Assembly: GCF_038095975.1 (NCBI RefSeq)
Contig: NZ_CP146003.1
Span: 248,001-312,000, forward strand
Length of the DNA: 64,000 nucleotides
Source of the DNA: Mesomycoplasma ovipneumoniae
GTDB taxonomy: Bacteria > Bacillota_I > Bacilli_A > Mycoplasmatales > Metamycoplasmataceae
Direction: 5' to 3'
The notes beneath the pieces are model-generated. The model saw nothing but the letters and a program-made list of their open reading frames with translations. It did not search any database and was not told the DNA's origin. The position numbers and the translations under genes were made by a program. Every line of letters begins with the position of its first letter. Position 1 is the first letter of the stretch. Shown here piece by piece: positions 55,159 through 64,000 of this stretch.

Positions 55159-58095
55159 ATGAAGTTAATTAAAATTGAAATTGAAGGTTTTAAATCCTTT
55201 GCCGAACCTGTTAGCATCAAATTTGACGGTTCTATTGTTGGAATAATTGGACCAAATGGTTCTGGAAAATCAAACATAAATGATGCAATTAAATGGGTTT
55301 TAGGTGAAAAATCAGCAAAACAACTACGTGGATACAATATGGAGGATGTTATTTTTGCTGGTTCAAAAACAGTTGCTCCTGTTGAAAAAGCGATGGTAAA
55401 ATTAACATTTAGCGATGAAAGTCGCGAAGATTCTGCCCAAATTTTTACAATTTCACGACTTATTAAAAGAGGTCAGGGGACTAATGAATATTTTTATAAT
55501 GACCAACCAGTTCGGTATAAAGATATCCGTAATTTAGCAATTGAGGCTGGAATTTCAAAGTCATCCCTCGCAATTATTTCTCAAGGTACAATCTCTGAAA
55601 TCGCCGAGTCAACTCCTGAGCAAAGAAAGCTTGTAATTGAAGAAGTTGCTGGAACTTCCAAGTACAAAAATGACAAACAAGAAGCTATTGTAAAACTTGA
55701 TCAAACCCTTATGGGTATTGAAAAAATTGAAATTCGTGTAAAAGAGCTTGAAACTCAAGCAAAACAACTTGAAAAACAAGCAAAAAATGCCAAAATATAT
55801 TTAGAAAAATCAAAGCAATTAGAATCAGTTGAAGTTGGATTAATTGTTAGTGATATCAAAAAATATCAAGCTGAATTAGAAAAAATTGACGAGCAATTAT
55901 CACGCCTTAAATTTGAAGAGCCTAAATTTGTAAGTGAAATTGAATCTAATGAAAGAATAATAAATGACAATGTCCAAAAAAGAACACAAACTGATCTAGA
56001 AATTACTGAAAAAAGCAATCAAATAAGTAATCTTAAAAGCGAAATTAACAATATAAACTTAACTTATGCTAAAATGACGCAACTTCAGGAAATGATATTA
56101 TCCCAGCAAATTAACGTTAATTTTGAACAAAAAATAGCCGCTTTAAAGCAAAAGTATGATCAAATTCTAGTTGAAAAAGACAATTTTTCTAACCTAATTA
56201 GTCAAAACAAACAAACAAAATCAGAAGTTGCTCAAAGAATTGCTGATCTAAATGCAAAAAAATCAGAAATTGACTCAAAATTAAGTAGTTTAAATTCAGA
56301 AAAAATTATAAGTCAAACACAAATTTTTGAACTGCAAAAAACAGTTGAATCTAGGTCTTTTTTACCCAAAGGTACAAAAGTAATCGTTGAAAATAGTCAT
56401 CTTTTTTCAGGTTATTGTGGTTTTGTTTCTGATTTAATTAAAATTCCACAAAAATATACAGAAGCAATCGAAACTGCTCTTGGCTCAAGTTTGAAACAAA
56501 TTGTTGTTGAAAAACCAGAAAATGCCGTTGAGGCGATTAATTTTTTGAAAAAAAATCACGCCGGAAGTGCAACATTTATTCCACTTTCAACATTAAAACC
56601 GCGATTTATTCCTGATTTGTATTTAACACACCTTCAGACTCAAGAGAGCTTTATCGGAATTGGTTCTAATTTGGTAAATTATGAGAAAAAATACCAAATT
56701 CTAGCTGATTTTTTGCTTGGTGGCGTTATTGTTAATGATACAATCGACAATGTTAATAAAATTTCAAAATTTGTCGATCATAAATTTGTTGTTGTCACTT
56801 TAGATGGAGATATTGTCCGTACAAGCGGTATAATTTCCGGTGGTTTTAAGCAAAAAAATGATTCAGTTCATTCTTTGGAATTAAGAATTAATGACCTTAA
56901 AAATAAGGTGAGTTTTTTTGAGAAAAAAATACAAGAATTTAAGGTAGAATCTAATAATCTTGAACAAACTATTAACAAAGAGTCTTACTTTTTGCAGCAA
57001 ACACAAATTTCTCTTGATGCATTAGAAAATAAATATAATGCTGCAAAAAATGAGCTTGACAAAATTAGAATTGAAAATGAAGGAATTGAAGCTGTATCGC
57101 AAAGTGATGAAATTGATTCAAAAATCAATGAGACTTTAAAACAAAAAATCGAACTTGAAAATTCAATTGCAGCCCTTGAATCTGAACTAAAAATTTTAAA
57201 CCGGGAAAAACAAGAATACGACTCCCAAATTTCTAAATTAACAGTTTTAGTTCAGCAACTCAATCAAAGTCAGCGAAATGTTAATGCCGAATTAAATCAA
57301 AATCAAACAAGCAAAGATAAATATGAGTTCCTTTTATCGAATCTAAATACTACTTTGTCGCAAAAATATAATCTCACCTTTGAATCAGCCCTTGAAACAC
57401 ACCAATTAGAAATTGAAACTCAAGATGCACACGACCTTGTCAATAGTTTAAATTCGGAAATAAAAGCGCTAGGAAATATAAATCTTGATGCAATTGAAGA
57501 TTTTGAGACCACATCAAATCGACTAGAAAAATTAAAAACTAGTCAGCACGAACTTGAAGTGGCTAGATCAAAAATTTTAGAAGTAATTTCTGATCTTGAC
57601 AAAATTATAATCGCAAAAACTCAAGAAATTGTTGACCTTGTAAATTCTGAATTTAACTTAGTTTTTCAAAATATGTTTGGTGGCGGAAGTGCTAAAATTT
57701 ACTTTAGTGACAAAAATGATATTTTGAATTCTGGAATTGAAATAAGCGCTCAACCGCCAGGCAAAACTATCAAAAATATCCGTCTTTTTTCAGGTGGTGA
57801 AAAAGCAATAATCGCAATTTCACTATTATTTTCAATTATAAAAGCCCGGCCAATTCCACTTTGTATTCTTGACGAGGTCGAGGCCGCCCTTGATGAGTCT
57901 AACGTAATTCGCTATGTTGAATTTTTAAAGCAATTAAAACAAAAAACACAATTTTTAATTATCACTCACCGTCATGGCACAATGTCACGCGTTGATCAAC
58001 TTTTAGGAATTACAATGCAAAAACGTGGAGTTAGTTCAATTTTTTCTGTTGAACTTTCCAAAGCAAAAGAAATTTTAAAAGACGAACTTCAATAA
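55159..58095 (+). CDS. smc: chromosome segregation protein SMC
   Basis: 978 codons, shorter than the usual ~1180 through reduced coiled coils, as is common in mycoplasmas. Walker A GPNGSGKS at 31-38, Q-loop and coiled coil (~170-390), hinge near 415-560 (GYCGFVSDLIKIP..., GSATFIPLSTLKPRF), second coiled coil, ABC signature FSGGEKA at 877-883, Walker B CILDEVEAALD around D905. It forms DNA-entrapping dimers for chromosome compaction. No ScpA or ScpB gene in the window. Ribosome site is weak. Confidence 0.96.
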   Translation: MKLIKIEIEGFKSFAEPVSIKFDGSIVGIIGPNGSGKSNINDAIKWVLGEKSAKQLRGYNMEDVIFAGSKTVAPVEKAMVKLTFSDESREDSAQIFTISRLIKRGQGTNEYFYNDQPVRYKDIRNLAIEAGISKSSLAIISQGTISEIAESTPEQRKLVIEEVAGTSKYKNDKQEAIVKLDQTLMGIEKIEIRVKELETQAKQLEKQAKNAKIYLEKSKQLESVEVGLIVSDIKKYQAELEKIDEQLSRLKFEEPKFVSEIESNERIINDNVQKRTQTDLEITEKSNQISNLKSEINNINLTYAKMTQLQEMILSQQINVNFEQKIAALKQKYDQILVEKDNFSNLISQNKQTKSEVAQRIADLNAKKSEIDSKLSSLNSEKIISQTQIFELQKTVESRSFLPKGTKVIVENSHLFSGYCGFVSDLIKIPQKYTEAIETALGSSLKQIVVEKPENAVEAINFLKKNHAGSATFIPLSTLKPRFIPDLYLTHLQTQESFIGIGSNLVNYEKKYQILADFLLGGVIVNDTIDNVNKISKFVDHKFVVVTLDGDIVRTSGIISGGFKQKNDSVHSLELRINDLKNKVSFFEKKIQEFKVESNNLEQTINKESYFLQQTQISLDALENKYNAAKNELDKIRIENEGIEAVSQSDEIDSKINETLKQKIELENSIAALESELKILNREKQEYDSQISKLTVLVQQLNQSQRNVNAELNQNQTSKDKYEFLLSNLNTTLSQKYNLTFESALETHQLEIETQDAHDLVNSLNSEIKALGNINLDAIEDFETTSNRLEKLKTSQHELEVARSKILEVISDLDKIIIAKTQEIVDLVNSEFNLVFQNMFGGGSAKIYFSDKNDILNSGIEISAQPPGKTIKNIRLFSGGEKAIIAISLLFSIIKARPIPLCILDEVEAALDESNVIRYVEFLKQLKQKTQFLIITHRHGTMSRVDQLLGITMQKRGVSSIFSVELSKAKEILKDELQ

Positions 58096-58108
58096 TTTTG
58101 CAATTTAT

Positions 58109-58137
58109 TATAATAAAAAGCAAAATTATGTTATAAT
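58109..58137 (+). promoter_or_regulatory. putative rpmG promoter(s)
   Basis: Two TATAAT boxes (58109-58114 and 58132-58137) lie in the 83-base gap before rpmG. TTGCAA at 58098 does not fit either spacing well. Confidence 0.4.
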
Positions 58138-58178
58138 TATATATTTACTAAGATTTATTTTTTTTAAAAGGAGCCAAA

Positions 58179-58331
58179 ATGCCAAGAGAAGGACTAACAT
58201 TAAGATGCATTGATTGTAAAATGGAAAATTACATCACTAAAAAAAATAAAAAAACAAAACCTGAAAAAATTGAAGTAAAAAAACACTGCCACAAATGCAA
58301 CAAACACACTTTACACCGTGAGAAAAAATAA
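58179..58331 (+). CDS. rpmG: 50S ribosomal protein L33 (bL33)
   Basis: 50 codons. Two CxxC pairs (C10/C13 and C37/C40) form the zinc ribbon of the zinc-binding type of bL33; basic throughout, ending HREKK. AAAAGGAGCCAAA precedes the ATG. pepP begins one base after its stop. Confidence 0.95.
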   Translation: MPREGLTLRCIDCKMENYITKKNKKTKPEKIEVKKHCHKCNKHTLHREKK

Positions 58332-58332
58332 T

Positions 58333-59367
58333 ATGAATCCTAAATATTTAAATAAAGCTTTTGAAGAAAATAATTTAGATGTTATAATTTCATTTTCTTA
58401 CCAAACTCGCCTTTGATTGACAAAAGTTTCTGCTACTGATGGACTTTTATTTATTCAAAAGAGCGATTCTTATTTGTTTGTTGATGGCCGTTATATTGAA
58501 GCAGCCCAAAAAAATGCTAAAAATTGCCAAGTTTTACTAATTACCAAGCAAAATCTTGAAGACTTTTTAGCCAAAAAAAAATATCACCGAATTGGAGTTG
58601 AGGCTGAATATTTAACAGTTGAACAACTTAATAAAATCAAACAGTGATTCCCTAATTCTGAAATTATCAATTTATCAGCTCAACTTTTTCGAATTATTAA
58701 AACTGACGAAGAAATTCAAAACATCCAAAAAGCAGTTAATATTACACTTGAAGCCTACAGCAAAATTTTGCCAAAAATTCAACCAGGACTGACTGAAAAA
58801 TCAGTTGATATTGAACTAAATTATCAAATGAAATTACTTGGTGCTGAAAAAGAATCTTTTGATTCAATAATTGCAACCGGTCCAAATTCAGCAATGCCTC
58901 ATTGAAGAGCCAGTTTGGCAAAAATTCTTGACAATGATCTTCTAAAAATTGATTTTGGCGCTCTTTATAATGGTTATTGTGCTGATATTACTAGAACTTC
59001 ATATCTTGGAAAACTTGAGGCAAAAAAAGAGGAAATTCTTGAAATAGTCAAAAAAGCTGCAGAATTAGGGCGTAAAAAAGTTGCCCCAGGTGTTAAGGCA
59101 TCAGAAATTGACAAAGCTTGCCGTGATTATATTGACCAAAAATGTTATGGACAATATTTTGTTCATTCAACTGGTCACGGAGTTGGAATTGATATTCACG
59201 AATTGCCGGTTGTTAGTGCTAATAGTGATACAATTTTAGAGCCAGGAATGGTTATAACCGTTGAACCTGGAATATATATCCCCGGACTGGGTGGTGCTCG
59301 AATCGAGGATGTTGTTCTTGTAACTGAAAATGGATTTAAAACACTTTCTCGCGAAGAAGAATCGTAA
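58333..59367 (+). CDS. pepP: Xaa-Pro aminopeptidase (M24 family)
   Basis: 344 codons with TGA Trp. The N-terminal creatinase-like domain (residues ~1-125, VDGRYIEAA) is followed by the pita-bread domain with metal ligands in [18 protein letters not shown] (two Asp), [13 protein letters not shown] (His), [10 protein letters not shown] (Glu) and GARIEDV (Glu). It removes residues preceding proline, completing breakdown of peptides imported by Opp. Translationally coupled to rpmG. Confidence 0.92.
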
Positions 59368-59426
59368 AAATCTTATTTTTTTGCAATTAAAATTAGCAAA
59401 AAAATAAAAAAATTAATTAAAAATAT

Positions 59427-59434
59427 GTTATAAT
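59427..59434 (+). promoter_or_regulatory. tRNA-His promoter -10
   Basis: GTTATAAT about 14-20 bases upstream of the tRNA 5' end; -35 not clear. Confidence 0.5.
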
Positions 59435-59447
59435 ATTTAATTAATTT

Positions 59448-59524
59448 GGTGGATGTGGCGAAGTGGCTAACGCATCGGGTTGTGGTTCCGACATACGCGG
59501 GTTCGATCCCCGTCATCCGCCCCA
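59448..59524 (+). tRNA. tRNA-His (GTG)
   Basis: 77 nt with the extra G at -1 paired to C73 and an encoded CCA. Acceptor GTGGATG/CATCCGC (one U-G pair), anticodon stem CGGGT/CCGAC with one U-C mismatch or G-type variation at the end, loop TGTGGTT with anticodon GTG, T arm CGGGT-TCGATCC-CCG. Confidence 0.95.
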
Positions 59525-59546
59525 TTTCTTTAAATAGACCAAAAAC

Positions 59547-59576
59547 AAAACTAGACTTTAAGCAGTCTAGTTTTTT
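59547..59576 (+). terminator. tRNA-His intrinsic terminator
   Basis: AAAACTAGACT, loop TTAAGC, AGTCTAGTTTT and more T. It lies 17 bases before the left end of R5. Confidence 0.8.
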
Positions 59577-59593
59577 ATATTTAGAATTTTTCC

Positions 59594-60268
59594 CTGACTT
59601 TGGCAGTTTAATGGCAAAAATTCACTTTTTAGTGAATGTAAATATGACAAAATACCGCTAAATCCGGGTTTTTTGACCTAAAATCTTAGTTTTATTATTT
59701 TAAATTTACCCAATTGCAAAAAAAAAAAAAAATGCTTGGTCTAAAAAAAATTTCTGTTATAATGGAGTCACTAAGAATGAATTAATAAATTTTGTATTGA
59801 ATTAAGGAGGTATTAAGAATGTTTTTGCTATAAAAAATCAGAAAATGCGAATTATCCATTATATTTTTAAATATAATGGATTGCCATAAATTTAACCGTT
59901 TAAAAATCTACAAATTTATGGCATTTAATTATTGTTCTTTCAAAACTTTACATATTTTTTTAGGCTCGCTGCAAATAAAAACGAGTTTTCTATTTGCATT
60001 GAGTTTAAATAGTAGTTGTATTTTTTTATGATTTTTGTCAGCGTTTTAAACTAAAAAAGTAGTTTAAAAATTTCATAATTTTGCTTTTTAAGTTAAAGTT
60101 TTAGCTTTTTTAGTTTACTTAATAAGTAGATTTTTCTTTCATGATGATTAGTTTAACATTCTGTGTTCTTGCTTTGATAGTTATTTTTCCTGAGTTTGCC
60201 AATAAAAGTTAAAAGCTCCTAAAACCGGACACTTTTTTAAGATTATCTCATTAAACTGGAAAACTCAG
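59594..60268 (+). repeat. dispersed element R5 (full-length form)
   Basis: 675 bp, + orientation, between tRNA-His and pdhB. Left end CTGACTTTGGCAGTTTAATG and reversed right end CTGAGTTTTCCAGTTTAATG; both ends share the A that replaces G in the other copies. A15 tract, -35 59736-59741, -10 59758-59763 (spacer 16), the best ribosome site of the family (TTAAGGAGGT), mini-ORF MFLL (59819-59833). Stem-loop II carries a paired change (GCCATAAATTT/AAATTTATGGC). Confidence 0.88.
59819..59833 (+). other. R5 mini-ORF (MFLL) with perfect Shine-Dalgarno site
   Basis: ATG-TTT-TTG-CTA-TAA preceded by AAGGAGGTATTAAGA, a full match to the 16S anti-SD. Translation is inferred. Confidence 0.5.
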
Positions 60269-60280
60269 TTTTTTGTTATA

Positions 60281-60324
60281 ATAAAAACCCCTAAAATCAA
60301 AGGACTTTATGATTTTAGGGGTTT
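60281..60324 (-). terminator. pdhB intrinsic terminator
   Basis: On the minus strand TGATTTTAGGGGTTT is the downstream arm of a 15-bp stem ending in U-rich sequence. It lies 38 bases past the pdhB stop. Confidence 0.8.
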
Positions 60325-60362
60325 ATCTTAATAATTAGGGAAATTTTTAAACATGCAAATTA

Positions 60363-61367
60363 TTAAGAGTTCATAATTTGGCGAATTTTATCGATTATTT
60401 TTTCTTTTGTAATTGTGTGGAAATTTTCACCTTTTGCTAACGGAACTGTAATGTCATATCCAGTAAGACGAGCAGGAGCTGCTTCTAAATATTCAAATGC
60501 TTTTTCGTTAACACGAGTTATAATTTCGGCTGAAACTGAAAAAGATTTAACAGCTTCGTGAACAACTAAAATACGTCCAGTTTTCTTAACTGATTCGATA
60601 ATAGTTTCAGTATCAACTGGCTTAATTGTTCTTAAGTCAATTAATTCAACATCAACATCTTCAAGTCCAGGAGTTGAACTAAGAGCTTGAATAGCGGCGA
60701 TTGATTCATGAACTTGAGCACCGTAAGTTACGAGTGTTAAGTCACTTCCTTCTTTAATTACATTAGCTTTTCCGATTGGAACTTCGTAAATTCCAGCAGG
60801 AACTTCTTGTTTAAATGCACGGTATATTTTTTTTGGCTCAAGAAATACAACCGGATCTGGGTCATTAATTGCGGCAATTAAAAGACCTTTAGTGTCATAT
60901 GGAGTTGAAGGCATAACAACTTTTACTCCAGGAATGTGGGCGAACATTGCTTCAATTGCTTCTGAGTGGTGCTCTAGAGCACGAACTCCACCTGCCATTG
61001 GCATTCTTAAAACCATTGGCACAGTAAACCGACCACGAGAACGGTTACGATAACGGACTGCGTGAGCAAAAAGCTGTTGAAAGGCAGGGAATGAGAAACC
61101 TTGGAATTGCATTTCTGCAATTGGACGTAACCCGGCAATGGCTGCTCCAACTGCAACACCACAAATAGATGCTTCGGCTATTGGGGCGTCTCAAACACGA
61201 TCAATTCCGTATTTTTTTTGTAATCCTTCAGTTGCACGGAAAACTCCACCTTCAAATCCAGCATCTTCTCCTCAAAGAACAACGCGAGGATCTTTTTCCA
61301 TCATTAAATCAATAGCATTTGTAACTGCACCGATATTATTTAGAGCGATTTTATCTGAATTTGCCAT
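60363..61367 (-). CDS. pdhB: pyruvate dehydrogenase E1 component, beta subunit
   Basis: 334 codons with TGA Trp; start at 61367 with TAAAGGAGCTAAATA upstream inside the end of pdhA, TAATG overlap. Features: GEDAG, EASICGVAVGAAIAGLRPI, QFQGFSFPAFQQL, the VPMVLRMPMAGG and HHSE motifs, and a C-terminal transketolase-like domain (VTYGAQVHESIAA, DLRTIKPVD). With PdhA it makes the thiamine-diphosphate E1 that decarboxylates pyruvate to feed acetyl-CoA and acetate/ATP formation. Confidence 0.96.
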
Positions 61368-62491
61368 TATTTAGCTCCTTTAAAAAATTCGATTGCTTCT
61401 TGTTTTTGTTCTTCAAGTTCTGGAGGTAAGGTCTCGTATGTGTAATCGAAAATTTCTTCGATTGTTGAATCTAAACCAATTAGAGATTTTTCGTAAGTTT
61501 CTTTAACAACAGCTAAAGAATCATCTCAAATTTTTTGTTTTTCTTCTTCAGTTAAAATGCCACGATCAAACATGTATTTTTCAATACGGTGCATTGGCTC
61601 TCATTTTTCATGTTCTTTTTCTTCTTCTTCAGTTCGATAAATTCTTGGATTATCAGAAGAAGTGTGAACACCTTGACGTCAAGTAACAAATTCAACAAGA
61701 ACAGGACCGTTTCCGGCACGAGCATAATCCACTGCTTCTTGAATTACTTCGTAGGAAGCTAAAAGGTCATTTCCGTCAACACGAACTCCAGGCATTCCGG
61801 CAGCTTTTGCTTTTGCAGCGATTGTTGAAGCGGCATTTTCGTATTTATTAGGTGTTGAAATTGCTCATTGGTTATTATTTACGCAAAATACAACAGGTCA
61901 TTTTCAAATACTTGCAATATTTAGAGCTTCGTAAAATTCACCTTCAGCAGTTCCACCATTACCAATAAAACTCATTGAAACAATTTTTTTACCGGTTAAT
62001 TTAGCAGCATAAGCAATTCCGGCAGCATGTGAAAATTGAGTTCCGATTGGAATGTTAATTGGTAAAACATTAACGCCTTTAGGAATTACATTTCCTTTTT
62101 CACTTCCGTTTCAGTATTGCATTTGATTTATCATTGGAACACCAAGATATAACATTGTTGCATTTGAACGGAAAGCAGGAACGAATCAATCTTCTTTTGT
62201 AAGCGCCATTCCTGAAGCAACTTGGAGAGCTTCTTCACCAAAGTTAGGGGCAAAAGTTAACATTCGACCTTGACGTTGAAGTTGGGTCATATAAACGTCT
62301 TGTTGACGTGATAAAACCATAAATTCATAGGCTTTTTTGATTTGATCAGCAGATAATCTAATATCTTTTTTCTCATCAAGTTCGCCAAAAACAGTCGAAG
62401 TTAAGAGATTTCCATCAATATCGAGATACCTAATCATTTCATGGTCTTTGTCCATAATTTGGTCAGGTTTCACGTAACGAAATTTTTCCAT
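61367..62491 (-). CDS. pdhA: pyruvate dehydrogenase E1 component, alpha subunit
   Basis: 374 codons with TGA Trp at 62186 and elsewhere; AAAAAAGGAGATTC precedes the ATG. TPP region IGNGGTAEGEFYEALNIASIWKWPVVFCVNNNQWAIS; the usual GDG metal-binding motif reads GNG. The phosphorylation-loop-type segment GVHTSSDNPRIYRTEEEE follows. Stop overlaps the pdhB start. The E2/E3 genes are outside the window. Confidence 0.95.
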
Positions 62492-62626
62492 GAATCTCCT
62501 TTTTTATATTTTTTTAATATTTTGAATTATAAACTCAAAAAAAACAAGAAATTTTTTTAATTTGAGCTTATATTAATATTATAACAAAATTTAAAAATAT
62601 TGTTATTTATTTTTTAAGGCTAAAAA

Positions 62627-63142
62627 TTACTTTATTTTAATGAGTGAAGTAACCTCATAATTTTCTAATTTTTTTCGACCTTCTAATTGTTCAAGCTCAA
62701 TTAAAAAGATAATTTTTGAAACAATAGCTCCGGCATTTTCGATCATTTTTGTGATGGCATTTACGGTACCTCCAGTTGCGAGCACATCATCAATAATAGC
62801 CACTTTTTGGCCTGGTTTGATCATTCCGGTTTGAACTTCTAGAATTGCAGATCCATATTCTAAATCATAGGCAAATTCTTCGACATCACCTGGCAATTTC
62901 CCTGCTTTTCTAACCATTATGAATGGTTTTGAAAGAAAAGCGGCTGTTGGTGTTCCGAATAAAAACCCTCGAGCATCTGGCCCAACAATAATATCTATAT
63001 CTTTTGCAAGCGATGCCATTTCAACAATTGCATAATTTAAAGCTTTACCATTTGCAAGTAATGGCGAAATATCTTTAAAGCTAATCCCTTTTTTTGGGAA
63101 ATTATCAACTGTGCGAATATAATTTTCTAAGTTAATTTTCAT
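62627..63142 (-). CDS. apt: adenine phosphoribosyltransferase
   Basis: 171 codons, normal length. FPKKGISFKDISPLL, the GPDARGFLFG loop, RKAGKLPG, and the PRPP loop VAIIDDVLATGGT identify Apt. It salvages adenine with PRPP from Prs. The ATG is 18 bases after the upstream permease stop, so the two are probably co-transcribed. Confidence 0.95.
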   Translation of the reverse strand: MKINLENYIRTVDNFPKKGISFKDISPLLANGKALNYAIVEMASLAKDIDIIVGPDARGFLFGTPTAAFLSKPFIMVRKAGKLPGDVEEFAYDLEYGSAILEVQTGMIKPGQKVAIIDDVLATGGTVNAITKMIENAGAIVSKIIFLIELEQLEGRKKLENYEVTSLIKIK

Positions 63143-63160
63143 AACTTTCTTATATTATAT

Positions 63161-64000
63161 TTATAATTTGCTTTTTTTAACAGTTTTTTTTATTTTTTTT
63201 GTTAAATAGGTTCAAAATACCGGAAAAACAGGGACAATTATAAATAAAATAAGAACAATAACTTTTGTAACTCTAGTTTTTAGAATTAAGTTAAAATTTT
63301 CAATCTCAGGTTGATAAATCAAAATTGTAAAAAGATCGACAATTGGCACAACAACTGCAAATAATAAAATTAATGAAATGCAAATTACAGAAATATAACC
63401 AAAAAACAGGAAGTATTTTTGTTTTTCAACAGCAATTTTTTTTGTTTTTCGATTTTTAATACATCCATAAATAGCAGCAGCAATCAGTAAAAAACTAATC
63501 AAAGCCGATCAATTGCCAGTAATATCTGCAAATGAATATAAATTATTTAATTTTTGACCATAAGTTCCATATTCTTGATCATCAAAGCCAAAAACACCAA
63601 TAAGTGTAAAAATAATTAGAGCCAAGACTGAAAAAATAATTAAAAAATAAGTTGAAACAACAGGTTTATTTAAATTTACATATTTTTTTCACCTTTTGAG
63701 CAAAAAAAACTCGTTTTTGTGAATTAATTCCTCAAGTGCCCGCGGACCTCACAATGTAAAAACATTGATAATTCCAAGAAGACTAATTCCAATTAGTAAA
63801 AAAGTTGTCCCTAAAATTAATTTAATTATAAGTGGATGCCATTTTAATTCATTTTTTGCAATATTAATAAATGACGAAATTGAACCATCGCCAACAATTG
63901 AAGTTGCAATTGCAATAAAAAGATATATTATTGTCGTGATTCCAATTCCTAAAAGAATAGCAATTGGCGTTTTTTTAGGTTCTTTCATTTCTGATTGCAA
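63161..64000 (-). CDS. APC-superfamily amino acid permease (partial, N-terminus outside)
   Basis: 279 codons to the window edge, with TGA Trp at 63746 and 63212. The start of the visible part, EMKEPKKTPIAILLGIGITT, is the conserved region after APC helix 5 or 6. At least five further hydrophobic helices follow, then a basic tail WTYLTKKIKKTVKKSKL. A secondary amino acid or amine transporter; substrate unknown. Confidence 0.82.

Noticed and set aside
59446..59661. 71-residue ORF starting at tRNA-His
   Set aside because: Runs through the tRNA and its terminator into R5; not a gene.

Overview
The window is a mollicute chromosome segment read with genetic code 4. TGA must be read as Trp to keep nearly every long gene intact (tilS, lysS, oppB-D, uvrD, uvrB, mnmE, pdhA and others), and the DNA is very AT-rich. 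Family content (a sialic-acid catabolic cluster, an opp operon carrying a giant PDxFFG protein, lipoproteins with ...SC or ...AC lipoboxes) points to the Mycoplasma/Mesomycoplasma hyopneumoniae cluster. The species cannot be fixed from the sequence alone.

Layout. 1-5.8 kb (+): end of pth, tilS, ftsH, lysS and a Cof-type HAD phosphatase. 6.4-11.1 kb (-): nanK-like ROK kinase, nanA, a frameshifted Na+/solute symporter and nanE, which together take up and degrade sialic acid. 11.5-13.4 kb (+): a 645-residue UvrD-like helicase with a C-terminal PD-(D/E)XK nuclease, standing alone. 13.8-16.8 kb (-): mnmE and an ABC-F ATPase. 17-32 kb (+): a lipoprotein, a 62-codon leader-like ORF with a terminator, then oppB, oppC, oppD, oppF, the 2038-residue PDxFFG/HEYGH protein and oppA, with overlapping or near-abutting genes. 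32.9-40.3 kb (+): asnS, an RDD membrane protein, uvrD/pcrA, an unknown membrane-anchored protein, ruvA, ruvB. 40.9-44 kb (-): a DUF2779-type nuclease-like protein and a lipoprotein. 44.2-47.0 kb (+): uvrB and a tsaC fusion. 47.1-50.2 kb (-): tRNA-Ile, rpsI, rplM, rsmA and a TatD fusion. 50.3-59.5 kb (+): prs, rsmG, an HMA-like protein, copA, smc, rpmG, pepP, tRNA-His. 60.4-64 kb (-): pdhB, pdhA, apt and a partial amino-acid permease.

The strongest unexplained signal is a family of five dispersed 0.53-0.71 kb elements (R1 5790-6365, R2 32074-32787, R3 40361-40888, R4 54370-54935, R5 59594-60268). Four have ~20-bp terminal inverted repeats; R3 has lost its right end. All have a promoter with an exact 16-bp spacer, an A-rich tract of variable length, a strong Shine-Dalgarno sequence in front of a 4- or 5-codon mini-ORF, and two stem-loops, one showing a compensatory base change. 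All five lie just downstream of an intrinsic terminator, and two are flanked by 65- to 82-bp direct repeats that contain the palindrome. They look like MITE-like mobile elements that encode a small structured RNA.
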